A program made the translations under genes and the position numbers. The notes beneath the pieces were generated by a model. It was not told the origin of the DNA and ran no database searches. It saw only the letters and a list, made by a program, of their open reading frames with translations. A DNA stretch of 64,000 nt from Alphaproteobacteria bacterium (lineage in GTDB: Bacteria > Pseudomonadota > Alphaproteobacteria > Caulobacterales > Maricaulaceae). The stretch covers positions 1 to 64,000 of the forward strand of contig WGNH01000001.1 of the NCBI GenBank assembly GCA_016124665.1. The letters are read 5' to 3'. This document shows, in pieces, positions 33,035-42,021 of the stretch (the first letter of the stretch is position 1; the number at the start of each line of letters is the position of its first letter).

Positions 33035-34576
33035 ATGGCTGAACCACAGACATATGATGATGATTTCCTGGACGAGGACGCGTTTCTCGATCCGGCAGAA
33101 GTCGAGCGCCGCCTGCTGAGCGATGGGGGTGAGGAAGGGTTCGAGGAATTCGGCGATCTCGACGGATTCAGCGAACCGGCCGAAGAAACACGCCCGTTCG
33201 GTTCGCGGGCCGCGCCCGCAGCGCCCAAAACGCCGGTTGAAGCGCCGCGTGAGGAGTGGGACGAGGCCGAAGATACTGCCGGGACCCCTTATACCGAGCC
33301 GGAAGCCGAATTCGACGCGTTCGAGCCCGATGTCTTTGCCCCGGAGCTGATTGATCCGTTTTCAGGCGAGATCGACGAAGATATTCCCGACCAGCCGATT
33401 CCGCGCATCACCATCCATGCTTTCTGCGAGCGACCGGAAAGCGGTGCGCTGGTCCACAATGCCGCCAATGACCGGCGATTGTCCAAGACCCATGTCGATG
33501 TCGAGCTGGGCGGATTGCCGGCAGCCATTGAACGCTTCGCCACCCAGTCGACACCGGATCTCCTGATCATCGAGACCGGCATGCGCGGGCAGGGGCTGTT
33601 TGACCAGCTTGAAGAACTCGCCGGCAGTTGTGATCCGGGCACCAAGGTCATCATCATCGGTGCCGCCAATGACATTTCGCTCTATCGCGAGCTGATGAAG
33701 CGCGGTGTCAGTGAATATCTGGTGCCGCCCATGTCGCCGCTGCACCTGATCCGCACGATTTCCGGCCTCTATCTTGACCCCGAAGCGCCGTTTGCCGGCA
33801 AGACGATTGCCTTTATCGGCGCCAAGGGCGGGGTCGGCGCATCGACGGTCGCACACAATACGGCGTGGTGCATTTCCGAGAATTCGCAAGCCGACTGCGT
33901 GCTGGTCGATATGGATTTGTCTTTCGGTACGGCGGGGCTCGATTTCAATCAGGATCCGGCCCAGACGCTGGGCGATGCGCTGACCGATCCGGACCGTCTG
34001 GATGATGCCCTGCTTGACCGCCTTCTGGTACGCTGCACGGAGCGCCTGTCCCTGTTCTCGGCTCCGGCAACGCTGGACAAGGACTGGGATTTCGGTCCGG
34101 ACGCCTATGAAACCGTGCTCGACAAGGTGCGGCGTCAGGCGCCTTTCATCACGCTGGATCTGCCGCATACGTGGTCGCCGTGGGTGAAGCACACCCTTCT
34201 GGCTGCTGATCAGGTCGTGGTGACCGTGACACCGGAGCTGGCCTCGCTGCGCAATGCCAAGAATCTGTTCGATCTCATTCACGCCTCGCGCCCGAATGAC
34301 GAACCGCCGAAAGTGGTGGTCAATATGGCGGGGATCGCCAAACGTCCGGAAATTCCGGTCAAGGATTTCGCCGAGGCGCTGGGCGTTCAGCCGGCCCTGG
34401 TCCTGCCGTTCGAGCCCCATCTCTTCGGCAAGGCGGCCAATGACGGGCAGATGATTGCCGAGGTCGATCCGAAATCGAAGGCCGCGGAAGGATTCTCGCA
34501 CCTGGCGGCGCTGCTGTCCGGCCGGATTGCCGCACCTCAAAAGAAAGGTCTTTTCGGAGGCCTGTTTGGAAAGTGA
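33035..34576 (+). CDS. cpaE: Tad pilus localisation ATPase CpaE/TadZ
   Basis: 513-residue cytoplasmic protein of the ParA/MinD superfamily, which places the Tad machinery in the cell. The acidic N-terminal stretch (about 1-115) is followed by a receiver-like domain without a clear phospho-acceptor site (about 120-245) and the deviant Walker A GAKGGVGAST near 262-271, then DLSFGTAGLDFNQDP. The C-terminus ends KKGLFGGLFGK, a short amphipathic segment. cpaF follows after nine bases. Confidence 0.94.
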   Translation: MAEPQTYDDDFLDEDAFLDPAEVERRLLSDGGEEGFEEFGDLDGFSEPAEETRPFGSRAAPAAPKTPVEAPREEWDEAEDTAGTPYTEPEAEFDAFEPDVFAPELIDPFSGEIDEDIPDQPIPRITIHAFCERPESGALVHNAANDRRLSKTHVDVELGGLPAAIERFATQSTPDLLIIETGMRGQGLFDQLEELAGSCDPGTKVIIIGAANDISLYRELMKRGVSEYLVPPMSPLHLIRTISGLYLDPEAPFAGKTIAFIGAKGGVGASTVAHNTAWCISENSQADCVLVDMDLSFGTAGLDFNQDPAQTLGDALTDPDRLDDALLDRLLVRCTERLSLFSAPATLDKDWDFGPDAYETVLDKVRRQAPFITLDLPHTWSPWVKHTLLAADQVVVTVTPELASLRNAKNLFDLIHASRPNDEPPKVVVNMAGIAKRPEIPVKDFAEALGVQPALVLPFEPHLFGKAANDGQMIAEVDPKSKAAEGFSHLAALLSGRIAAPQKKGLFGGLFGK

Positions 34577-34584
34577 TGTAAGCC

Positions 34585-36063
34585 ATGTTCGGTAAGCGCG
34601 ACGCCATTGCGCAAAGACCAGAACCGAAGCCGGCCCCTGCGCCGGCTTCCGCTGCGCCTGAAAGCCGCCCTGCGGCCCGCGCCGAGGCTCCGGCTGCGCC
34701 CAAGCCGGCGGCCAAGCCCGCGGCAGCCATCGGTCCGAAGCCGGCTCCGAAGGTGAAGCCCGTAGCCACAACGGCGGATTCAAAGCGCACTGACGAATAT
34801 TACGCGATCAAGACCACTATCTTCAACGCGCTGATCGACACGATTGATCTTGGTGCGCTGGCGCAGCTGGACAATGAAACCGCTGCGGAGGAAATCCGCG
34901 ACATCGTCACCGAGATCATCTCGATCAAGAATGTCGCGATGTCGATTGCCGAGCAGGAACGCCTGCTCCAGGACATCTGCAATGACGTGCTCGGCTATGG
35001 TCCGCTGGAGCCCTTGCTGGCCCGCGATGATATTGCCGACATCATGGTCAATGGCGCGGGTGATGTGTTCATCGAGGTCAGCGGCCGGGTGGAGAAGACC
35101 AATATCCGCTTCCGGGATAATGGCCAGTTGATGAATATCTGCCAGCGGATTGTGAGCCAGGTCGGCCGCCGGGTGGATGAATCCAGCCCGATCTGTGATG
35201 CCCGCCTCGCCGATGGCTCGCGGGTGAATGTCATCGCGCCGCCGCTGGCGCTGGACGGCCCGACCCTCACCATCCGGAAGTTCAAGAAAGACAAGCTGCG
35301 GATGCAGGACCTGGTCGATTTCGGCTCGATCACGCCGGAAGGGGCCAAGGTTTTGTCCATCATCGGAGCGTCGCGCTGTAACGTGCTGATCTCTGGCGGA
35401 ACCGGTTCGGGTAAAACGACGCTGCTCAACTGCCTGACCGCTTTCATCGGCGAGGAAGAGCGGATCATCACCTGCGAGGACGCCGCGGAACTGCAATTGC
35501 AGCAGCCGCATGTGGTGCGCCTGGAGACGCGTCCGAAAAACCTGGAAGGGTCGGGCGAGGTCACGATGCGGGATCTGGTCAAGAACTGCCTGCGGATGCG
35601 CCCGGAACGGATCATTGTCGGCGAGGTGCGCGGCCCGGAAGCCTTCGATCTCCTGCAGGCCATGAATACCGGTCATGACGGCTCGATGGGCACGCTACAC
35701 GCCAACAGTCCGCGCGAAGGCCTGTCACGGCTGGAATCGATGATCACCATGGGCGGCTACAGCCTGCCCTCGAAAACCATCCGGGAAATGATTTCCGGTT
35801 CCATCGATGTCGTGATCCAGGCCTCGCGGATGCGCGATGGGTCACGGAAAATCACGCATATTACCGAAGTGATGGGCATGGAAGGCGATGTCATCATCAC
35901 CCAGGACCTCTTCGTCTACGAGATGGAAGGGGAAGACGCCGAAGGCCGGATCCTTGGCAAGCACAAATCCACCGGTATTGCCCGGCCGCGTTTCTGGGAC
36001 CGGGCCCGCTATTATGGCCTGGAGCGAGAACTCGCGGCCGCGCTCGACGCGGCGGAGGACTAG
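34585..36063 (+). CDS. cpaF: Tad pilus assembly ATPase CpaF/TadA
   Basis: Hexameric secretion ATPase for Flp pilus extension and retraction, 492 residues. An Ala/Pro/Lys-rich N-terminal linker (about 1-60) precedes the conserved part: DIMVNGAGDVFIEVSGRV, Walker A SGGTGSGKTTLLN near 269-281, EDAAELQLQQPHVVRLETR (Asp box), RIIVGEVRGPEA (Walker B) and GHDGSMGTLHANSPRE (His box). tadB starts four bases after its stop codon. Confidence 0.97.
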   Translation: MFGKRDAIAQRPEPKPAPAPASAAPESRPAARAEAPAAPKPAAKPAAAIGPKPAPKVKPVATTADSKRTDEYYAIKTTIFNALIDTIDLGALAQLDNETAAEEIRDIVTEIISIKNVAMSIAEQERLLQDICNDVLGYGPLEPLLARDDIADIMVNGAGDVFIEVSGRVEKTNIRFRDNGQLMNICQRIVSQVGRRVDESSPICDARLADGSRVNVIAPPLALDGPTLTIRKFKKDKLRMQDLVDFGSITPEGAKVLSIIGASRCNVLISGGTGSGKTTLLNCLTAFIGEEERIITCEDAAELQLQQPHVVRLETRPKNLEGSGEVTMRDLVKNCLRMRPERIIVGEVRGPEAFDLLQAMNTGHDGSMGTLHANSPREGLSRLESMITMGGYSLPSKTIREMISGSIDVVIQASRMRDGSRKITHITEVMGMEGDVIITQDLFVYEMEGEDAEGRILGKHKSTGIARPRFWDRARYYGLERELAAALDAAED

Positions 36064-36066
36064 ACC

Positions 36067-37056
36067 ATGCAAGGCCAGCTGCCCCTGATGTTCGCTGCCG
36101 TTGCCGCCTTCATCGCCGTTGGCAGTGTCGGATGGGTCGTGGCGGGAGCCATGGGCGATGGCCAGAAAGCGGCCCGCCGCAAGGCTGTTGTGACCAGCAG
36201 CGGACCGCGCAAATCCCGCACGCAGCAGGCGGACCAGACCGTCCAGCGGCGCAAGCAGGTTCAGGATTCGCTGAAAGAGATCGAGGACAAGCAGAAGAGT
36301 GCCAAGAAAAAGTCGCTGACACTGAAATCCCAGATCGAACAGGCGGGTTTCAGTTTTTCGCCGAAGACTTTCTGGATAGCGTCCGGTGTGCTGGCGGTGC
36401 TGGCTTTTCTCGGCGCGGTGATCACCGGGCAGAGCCTGCTGATTGCGGGCGGATTATCGATTGCCGCCGGGCTGGGCCTGCCGCGCTGGTATCTGGGGAT
36501 GCGCCGCGCCGGACGGCAGAAGAAATTCACCGGCGAGTTTGCCAATGCGCTCGACATTATTGTGCGCGGCATCAAGTCGGGCTTGCCGCTGAATGAATGT
36601 ATCAAGGTGATTGCGCGCGAATCCGCCGAGCCGGTGGCGTCCGAATTCACAAAGCTGGTCGAGGCCCAGGCGGTCGGCGTCTCGCTGGAAGATGCGATCA
36701 AGAAAATGGTGCAGCGTATGCCGCTGCCGGAACTCAACTTCTTTGCCACGGTGCTGACCATCCAGGCCAAGACCGGCGGAAATCTGGCCGAAGCGCTGGG
36801 CAATCTGTCCGCCGTGCTGCGCGCCCGCAAGATGATGCGCGAGAAAATCAGCGCGCTGTCCTCCGAGGCCAAGGCTTCGGCCATGATCATCGGGGCCTTG
36901 CCGCCGGGTGTTCTGGCGATCGTCTATTTCACCACCCCGTCCTACATGACTGCCATGTTTGTCGAACCCAAGGGGCAGCTGATGCTGCTGGGCGGCGGGC
37001 TGTGGATGGGGCTCGGCATCCTGATGATGCGCGGCATGATCAACTTCAAGCACTAG
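36067..37056 (+). CDS. tadB: Tad pilus inner-membrane platform protein TadB
   Basis: 329-residue T2SSF-family inner-membrane protein (GspF-like fold) of the Tad system. It has hydrophobic segments near the N-terminus (about 8-28), two around 98-135 and two at the C-terminus, and the GEFANALDIIVRGIKSGLPLNECI motif of the cytoplasmic helical domain. Pairs with TadC as the platform; the gap to tadC is nine bases. Confidence 0.95.
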   Translation: MQGQLPLMFAAVAAFIAVGSVGWVVAGAMGDGQKAARRKAVVTSSGPRKSRTQQADQTVQRRKQVQDSLKEIEDKQKSAKKKSLTLKSQIEQAGFSFSPKTFWIASGVLAVLAFLGAVITGQSLLIAGGLSIAAGLGLPRWYLGMRRAGRQKKFTGEFANALDIIVRGIKSGLPLNECIKVIARESAEPVASEFTKLVEAQAVGVSLEDAIKKMVQRMPLPELNFFATVLTIQAKTGGNLAEALGNLSAVLRARKMMREKISALSSEAKASAMIIGALPPGVLAIVYFTTPSYMTAMFVEPKGQLMLLGGGLWMGLGILMMRGMINFKH

Positions 37057-37065
37057 GGGGCGGTG

Positions 37066-38043
37066 ATGAGCTTTTCTGACATTGCCGACCTCATCACTAA
37101 CCCGCAATTTTTGTGGTCGGTGATCGCCGCGATCGCGGTCTTTGCCACCGTGGTGACGCTGACCGGCCCCATGATGGGCCAGAACAAGCTGGAAAAGCGG
37201 ATCAAGGGTGTTCAGAACCGCAAGGAAGAGCTGCGCCGGAAATCACGCGAAGCGATGGAGGAAGCCCACGCCTCCAAGCTGCGCGGCAAGGAAAACAGGG
37301 GCGTTACCAAGACGATTGTGGAAAGCCTCAATCTCCAGAAACTGTTCGAGGATCCGGACCTCAAGGACAAGCTGACCCAGGCCGGTTTCCGCGGCAATGG
37401 CCCGGTCATGACCTTCTATTTCTTCCGGCTGGCGGCCCCGATCCTGCTGTTTGGCGGCGCTGCGCTCTATGTCTTCTTCGTCAATGATTTCGGCCTGCCG
37501 ACCATTACGCGCTGGAGCCTGGCGGCCGGTATCGGCATTTCCGGTTATTATGCGCCGAACCTCTATCTCACCAATGCGGCGGCCAAGCGCCAGCAATCCA
37601 TCATGCAGGCCTTTCCCGACGGGCTGGACCTGTTGCTGATCTGCGTCGAGGCGGGCATGTCTATCGAGGCAGCGTTCCAGAAAGTGTCCGGCGAGGTCGG
37701 GGCGCAATCCATCGAGCTGGCCGAGGAATTGTCGCTGACCACGGCGGAGCTCTCCTATCTCCAGGACCGGCGGACGGCGTACGAGAATCTGGCCAAGCGC
37801 ACCAATCATCCTGGCGTCAAAGCTGTGGCCACAGCGCTTATCCAGGCGGAACGCTATGGCACCCCGCTGGGACAGGCCTTGCGGGTGATGGCGAAGGAAA
37901 ACCGCGATATGCGGCTCGCCAATGCCGAAAAAAAGGCAGCCGCCCTGCCGGCGAAGCTGACGGTTCCGATGATCGTCTTCTTCCTGCCGGTGCTTTTCGT
38001 GGTCATTCTCGGCCCCGCCATCATGCGCTACCAGTCGATGTAG
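37066..38043 (+). CDS. tadC: Tad pilus inner-membrane platform protein TadC
   Basis: 325-residue T2SSF-family partner of TadB. FPDGLDLLLICVEAGMSIEAAFQKV and LADEL-like VELAEELSLTTAELSYLQDRR are family features; membrane segments lie at about 12-32, 115-135 and 300-322. I start at ATG 37066 because AGGGGG ends five bases ahead; a GTG three bases earlier is too close to that site. It is the last canonical gene of the rightward Tad run. Confidence 0.94.
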   Translation: MSFSDIADLITNPQFLWSVIAAIAVFATVVTLTGPMMGQNKLEKRIKGVQNRKEELRRKSREAMEEAHASKLRGKENRGVTKTIVESLNLQKLFEDPDLKDKLTQAGFRGNGPVMTFYFFRLAAPILLFGGAALYVFFVNDFGLPTITRWSLAAGIGISGYYAPNLYLTNAAAKRQQSIMQAFPDGLDLLLICVEAGMSIEAAFQKVSGEVGAQSIELAEELSLTTAELSYLQDRRTAYENLAKRTNHPGVKAVATALIQAERYGTPLGQALRVMAKENRDMRLANAEKKAAALPAKLTVPMIVFFLPVLFVVILGPAIMRYQSM

Positions 38044-38101
38044 GTTTCGCCTGTCTGGCGTTCAGGCTCGCCAAGTTCTATTCGCATGCTAGAAACACCT
38101 C

Positions 38102-38602
38102 ATGCTAGGCCGCAGAAAAAGCGAAGAACGGGCCCAATCCAATGTGATTGCCAGCCGCGCCAGTGAAGCCGCGCTCAAGGCGTTGGGCAGCGGTGATGTG
38201 GCGCGTGCCCGTGACGAGCTGACGGCGGTCCCCAAACGCATCGAGTTTGCCGAAACCGGCTGGAAAGTGGCTCTGGTGCTGGCCTTGACGGATCTGTCGG
38301 CCGGCAAGACGAAAAACGGCCTCAATCAGCTGATCAAGGTGTTCGAACGGCTCGACGACACCAGCCTGTCGCGGGATGACAAGGGCTATCTGCGGCTTTT
38401 TGCGCTCTACCGGGCGATCGAGAATACGCGGGATGGCCGCCCGCCTTCGGCCTTGCGGGATCATGCCGAGAATTTCCGCTTTGACACGACGCTGGTCGAT
38501 CCGGCGCTGAAGGCGCTGTTTCCGCTCAAGCGTGTCGAGGAAAAGCCGGATGACATTCCGCCACCACCGTTTCCGGCGGGCATGGGATCGACGGAAATCT
38601 GA
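38102..38602 (+). CDS. Unknown cytoplasmic protein downstream of tadC
   Basis: 166 residues, no signal peptide or membrane segment. The first two thirds are helical with TPR-like spacing (EAALKALGSGDVARARDELTA, NGLNQLIKVFERLDD), and the end is Pro-rich (DDIPPPPFPAGMG). A 58-bp gap after tadC leaves cotranscription possible. I do not recognise the family. Its stop is seven bases before the MITE-like element. Confidence 0.7.
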   Translation: MLGRRKSEERAQSNVIASRASEAALKALGSGDVARARDELTAVPKRIEFAETGWKVALVLALTDLSAGKTKNGLNQLIKVFERLDDTSLSRDDKGYLRLFALYRAIENTRDGRPPSALRDHAENFRFDTTLVDPALKALFPLKRVEEKPDDIPPPPFPAGMGSTEI

Positions 38603-38609
38603 GCGGGAC

Positions 38610-38881
38610 TAGGGCCTGTCCTCCTAAAGGGTTTGGAGCGTGATATGCGCGAAAATCGTTCGCTATCAGGAGCAGGCCCGCTGAAAGGGCCGTTCCCCTT
38701 TCGAGGGACTGCGACGCCATGGTGAGCAATTTCCGCCATACCTCGAAGAGGCGCGGCGGATTTCATCCCTGACGGCGTCGAGCCGCCCTTGTGGAGGAGT
38801 GCTCCACGGCGGTCCTCTCTCCTTGTCAGGAACAAGATCCGCTACGCGTCACGCCCGAAACCTTTATAAGTACAGGCCCTA
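38610..38881. mobile_element. 272-bp MITE-like element with long terminal inverted repeats
   Basis: The left end TAGGGCCTGTCCTCCTAAAG and the inverted right end TAGGGCCTGTACTTATAAAG match at 17 of 20 positions, and similarity continues inward for some 50 bases (GTTTGGAGCGTGAT against GTTTCGGGCGTGAC). The outermost TA on each side could be a TA target duplication, as for IS630/Tc1-mariner type transposition. No transposase frame of meaningful length is present. It lies exactly between converging genes: seven bases after one stop codon and ending on the tadD stop. Non-autonomous mobile element is the simplest reading; a bidirectional terminator made from a repeat is an alternative. Confidence 0.7.
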
Positions 38882-39688
38882 AGGCGCGCCGCTGTCGTCG
38901 CGGATGGCATCCCAGCGGCGTCCGGTGGTCAGCATGGCACGGATATAGGCCATATTGGCTTCTGCCGTCTGCGGGCTGACATCGACGCGGGCCACGGCCT
39001 CGGCTTCTTCAAAGCGGCCCTGAAGGGCGATGACCAGGGCCAGATTCTGACGCACGGTGGCCGCGGCCGTCGGACTCGCCATGGCTTCGCGCAGCAGGCT
39101 TTCCGCGCGTTCCGCCTCGCCATCAAAGGCATAGGATAGTGCCAGATTGGACAGGATGGCCGGCTCGCCGGGCGCCAGCTGCAGGGCTTCGGTATATTTC
39201 TGCCGGGATTGCTGGCGCAGCCCGGCCTGCTCATAGGCGACGCCGAGAATATTCAGAACCTGCCAGTTGCCGGGGCGGGCGGTATTCACGCGGGTGAGGG
39301 ATTCAATGGCGGCGGCGCCCCGTCCGGCTTCGGTGAGGGCGGTGCCATAGGCCAGCTGGAGGTCGGTATCCTGCGGGAAGAGCGCCATGGCCTGCCGGGC
39401 CACAGTGGCGGCGCGCTGGGTCTGGCCGAGACTGCGCAGGACGCGGGAGAGCTCGACAGCGGCCTCGCGGTCGCCGGGATTGAGTTCATGGGCTTCCGCC
39501 CAGAATGCCGCCTGGGTGAGCAGGTCCTGGCTGCGGATCGCCTGCCGTTCAGCGGCGCTGGCCGGTACAATGGAGGCGCGCTGGGTGAGATCCTCGGCCA
39601 GGGCCTGTTCCTGTTCGGTGCGCGCCGTGGCGCAGGCCGTCAGCATGGCGATTGATGCCATCAGGGTAAATTTCGTCAGGGTCCGCAT
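38879..39688 (-). CDS. tadD: Tad pilus TPR lipoprotein TadD
   Basis: 269 residues. Lipoprotein signal ASIAMLTACAT (lipid Cys19), then tandem TPR units such as DREAAVELSRVLRSLGQTQRA, GNWQVLNILGVAYEQAGLRQQ and EPAILSNLALSYAFDGEAERAE. TadD-type proteins assist secretin assembly. It faces the tadC side in the opposite direction. Its TAG stop is formed by the last base triplet of the inverted-repeat element; the reconstructed empty site (GGGACTAAGG) would also read TAG, so insertion left the protein end unchanged. Confidence 0.9.
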   Translation of the reverse strand: MRTLTKFTLMASIAMLTACATARTEQEQALAEDLTQRASIVPASAAERQAIRSQDLLTQAAFWAEAHELNPGDREAAVELSRVLRSLGQTQRAATVARQAMALFPQDTDLQLAYGTALTEAGRGAAAIESLTRVNTARPGNWQVLNILGVAYEQAGLRQQSRQKYTEALQLAPGEPAILSNLALSYAFDGEAERAESLLREAMASPTAAATVRQNLALVIALQGRFEEAEAVARVDVSPQTAEANMAYIRAMLTTGRRWDAIRDDSGAP

Positions 39689-39803
39689 GGGCGAAGTCCT
39701 TTACCGCCAGAATCAGGGGATTAGTCTTCGCCGCGCCGGTCAAGATTACGTTAATCTGTTCCGGTGGTTTGATAACACATAGAGATTTTCCGGAGCCGCG
39801 CCC

Positions 39804-41171
39804 GTGACCGACATATTCCCGACCAATTCTCCTTCGGCCCGCCGCCTGCTGGTGGTGGCGGCCAGCCTGGCCGGGGATTTGCCCGCGCCGCTGAACGAGA
39901 CGGGACGGGCCATTGCCAGAGCCAACAGCTTCAAGGGCGAGGCCGGACAGATTGTTGCGATGCCTGAGACTGCCGGCGTTGACGCCCTTATCGGTCTGGG
40001 CAATGCAACGGACGCCTTTGCGCTGGGCGATGCCGCCAAACAGCTTCCGGAAGGCGACTGGTCGCTGGAAGGCGATCTGGGTGAAATCGACCCGACGCTG
40101 GCGATGGTGGCCTTCGGGGCCGGTGCCTATCAGTTCTCCCGCTACAAGAAGCCCGCCCGGGCGCCCGCCCGGCTGATACCAATTGCCGGGGCGGATGCGG
40201 CGGAAGCGGAGCGGGTCGTGCGGTCGATCTGGCTGGCGCGCGATCTCGTCAATACGCCGGCCGGTGATATGGACCCGGACGCCCTGCAGGCTGCGGCGGA
40301 AGCCCTGGCGCGGGAGTTCAAGGCCGATATCCGCACCACGGCCGGCGACGAATTGCTGAAGCAAGGCTATGGCATGTTGCATGCCGTCGGACGGGCCGCG
40401 CACAGTGCGCCGCGCCTGATCGAGCTGGAATGGGGGGATCCGGACCATCCGCGCCTTGCTATTGTCGGCAAGGGAATCACCTTCGATTCCGGCGGGCTGG
40501 ACATCAAGGCGTCGGCCGGCATGCGGCTGATGAAGAAGGATATGGGCGGAGCGGCCAATGCCATGGCGCTGGCCCGCCTGATCATGGATGCGCAGCTGCC
40601 GGTGCGGCTCCACCTGCTTGTCGCGGCTGCCGAAAACGCGATCAGTGCCGGAGCGTTCCGGCCGGGTGACATCCTCACCTCGCGGCTGGGTCTGACGGTG
40701 GAAATCGACAATACCGATGCCGAGGGGCGGCTGGTGCTGGGGGATGCGCTGGCGCGGGCGGTCGAGGACGAACCGGATCTGATCCTCGATTTTGCGACGC
40801 TGACCGGTGCGGCGCGTGTGGCGCTGGGGCCGGATCTGGCACCCTTCTATACAGATGATACGGCCTTTGGTGAGGCGTTGTGCGCGGGAGCGGCGAAAGT
40901 CGCCGACCCTGTCTGGCGGATGCCACTATGGGATGGCTATGACAGCCAGCTCGATGGCACGATTTCCGATCTGAAAAACATGGGCGATAGCGGTTTTGCC
41001 GGATCGATCACGGCGGCGCTTTTCCTGCGCCGGTTTACCGGCGGCCGCCGCTGGTGCCATTTCGACATTTTCGCCTGGAATCCCAAGGACCGGCCCGGCC
41101 GTCCCACGGGCGGTGAAATGCTGGGCTCGCGGGCGGCCTGGGAAGCCCTGAAAACACTGTACGGGAAATAG
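39804..41171 (+). CDS. M17-family leucyl aminopeptidase (PepB-like)
   Basis: Cytosolic two-metal aminopeptidase, 455 residues. The metal-site motifs are GKGITFDSGGLDIKASAGMRLMKKDMGGAAN and the M17 signature NTDAEGRLVLGDAL; SIWLARDLVNTPAGDMDP precedes them. The N-terminal domain is short and divergent. GTG 39804 has CGGAG upstream. An NlpC/P60 gene starts two bases after its stop, so the two form one unit, perhaps joined in peptide or peptidoglycan turnover. Confidence 0.93.
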   Translation: MTDIFPTNSPSARRLLVVAASLAGDLPAPLNETGRAIARANSFKGEAGQIVAMPETAGVDALIGLGNATDAFALGDAAKQLPEGDWSLEGDLGEIDPTLAMVAFGAGAYQFSRYKKPARAPARLIPIAGADAAEAERVVRSIWLARDLVNTPAGDMDPDALQAAAEALAREFKADIRTTAGDELLKQGYGMLHAVGRAAHSAPRLIELEWGDPDHPRLAIVGKGITFDSGGLDIKASAGMRLMKKDMGGAANAMALARLIMDAQLPVRLHLLVAAAENAISAGAFRPGDILTSRLGLTVEIDNTDAEGRLVLGDALARAVEDEPDLILDFATLTGAARVALGPDLAPFYTDDTAFGEALCAGAAKVADPVWRMPLWDGYDSQLDGTISDLKNMGDSGFAGSITAALFLRRFTGGRRWCHFDIFAWNPKDRPGRPTGGEMLGSRAAWEALKTLYGK

Positions 41172-41172
41172 G

Positions 41173-42021
41173 ATGACGCATCCGAGACTGCTGGCTGCCC
41201 GCGGCGATGTGGCGGCCGCCCACCTGAAAGGACAGATCGAGGCCGAGCGCTATGCCGAGCCGGTGGACATGCAGGTTACAGCCGGTGTGGCCGCCATCCG
41301 CCGCGTGCCCCGCGATGACGGGCCGATGGATACGCAGGCCCTGTTTGGCGAGGTCTTCGCCGTGCTTGACGAGGCCGACGGCTGGGCGTGGGGCTTTTCA
41401 CGCCATGACGGCTATGTCGGCTATATCGATATGGCGGCGCTGTCCGCGCCTGTGCGCCCGGTGACGCACCGGGTTTCGGCGCTGCGCACCTATCTGTTCT
41501 CCGGGCCCGATCTGAAATCGGCACCGCATTGCCTGTTGTCGATGAATGCCAAGATCAATGCCGGGGAAAAGCGTGGCCGCTTTGTCGATGCGGGCGGGGC
41601 AGGCTGGGTATTTGAAGGTCATCTGGTCCCGGCCGGTCATGCCGAGCCGGATTATGTCACGGTTGCGGAACGCTTTTCCGGCTCTCCCTATCTCTGGGGC
41701 GGCAAGGAAAGCCTGGGGCTGGATTGTTCCGGCCTGGTGCAGACCTCACTGGAAGCGACGGGTATCCGCATATTGCGCGATACCGACATGCAGGAAAGCG
41801 AGCTGCCAACACGATTTGCCACAATCCCGGCCGAAGCGCCGCGTCAGCGGGGTGATATTGTTTTCTGGGCCGGACATGTCGGGATCATGGTGGATGAAAC
41901 ACGTATCCTTCACGCCAATGCGCATTACCTGCAGACGGTGATCGAGCCTGTGTCAGAAACGGAAAGGCGAGCCGTCAGCAACGACTCGCCTGTCACGTCT
42001 GTCATCCGGTTAAAGGGCTAG
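41173..42021 (+). CDS. NlpC/P60 family hydrolase with SH3-like domains
   Basis: 282 residues without a recognisable signal peptide. The N-terminal part (about 25-155) contains SH3-like strands (VFAVLDEADGWAWGFSRHDGYVGYIDMAAL, GWVFEGHLVPAGHAEPD). The C-terminal NlpC/P60 domain has the catalytic Cys in SLGLDCSGLVQ, the His in FWAGHVGIMVDE and a third polar residue near HANAHY. It likely cleaves peptide bonds such as gamma-D-Glu-diamino acid from peptidoglycan fragments (recycling, given no signal peptide). It converges with and overlaps the cytochrome gene by four bases. Confidence 0.88.
   Translation: MTHPRLLAARGDVAAAHLKGQIEAERYAEPVDMQVTAGVAAIRRVPRDDGPMDTQALFGEVFAVLDEADGWAWGFSRHDGYVGYIDMAALSAPVRPVTHRVSALRTYLFSGPDLKSAPHCLLSMNAKINAGEKRGRFVDAGGAGWVFEGHLVPAGHAEPDYVTVAERFSGSPYLWGGKESLGLDCSGLVQTSLEATGIRILRDTDMQESELPTRFATIPAEAPRQRGDIVFWAGHVGIMVDETRILHANAHYLQTVIEPVSETERRAVSNDSPVTSVIRLKG

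Noticed and set aside
33362-34783. A 473-codon minus-strand frame over cpaE and the start of cpaF
   Set aside because: Antisense to well-supported Tad genes, no recognisable domains.
38610-38881. Remnant transposase inside the inverted-repeat element
   Set aside because: No frame of useful length or transposase motif on either strand; treated as non-autonomous.
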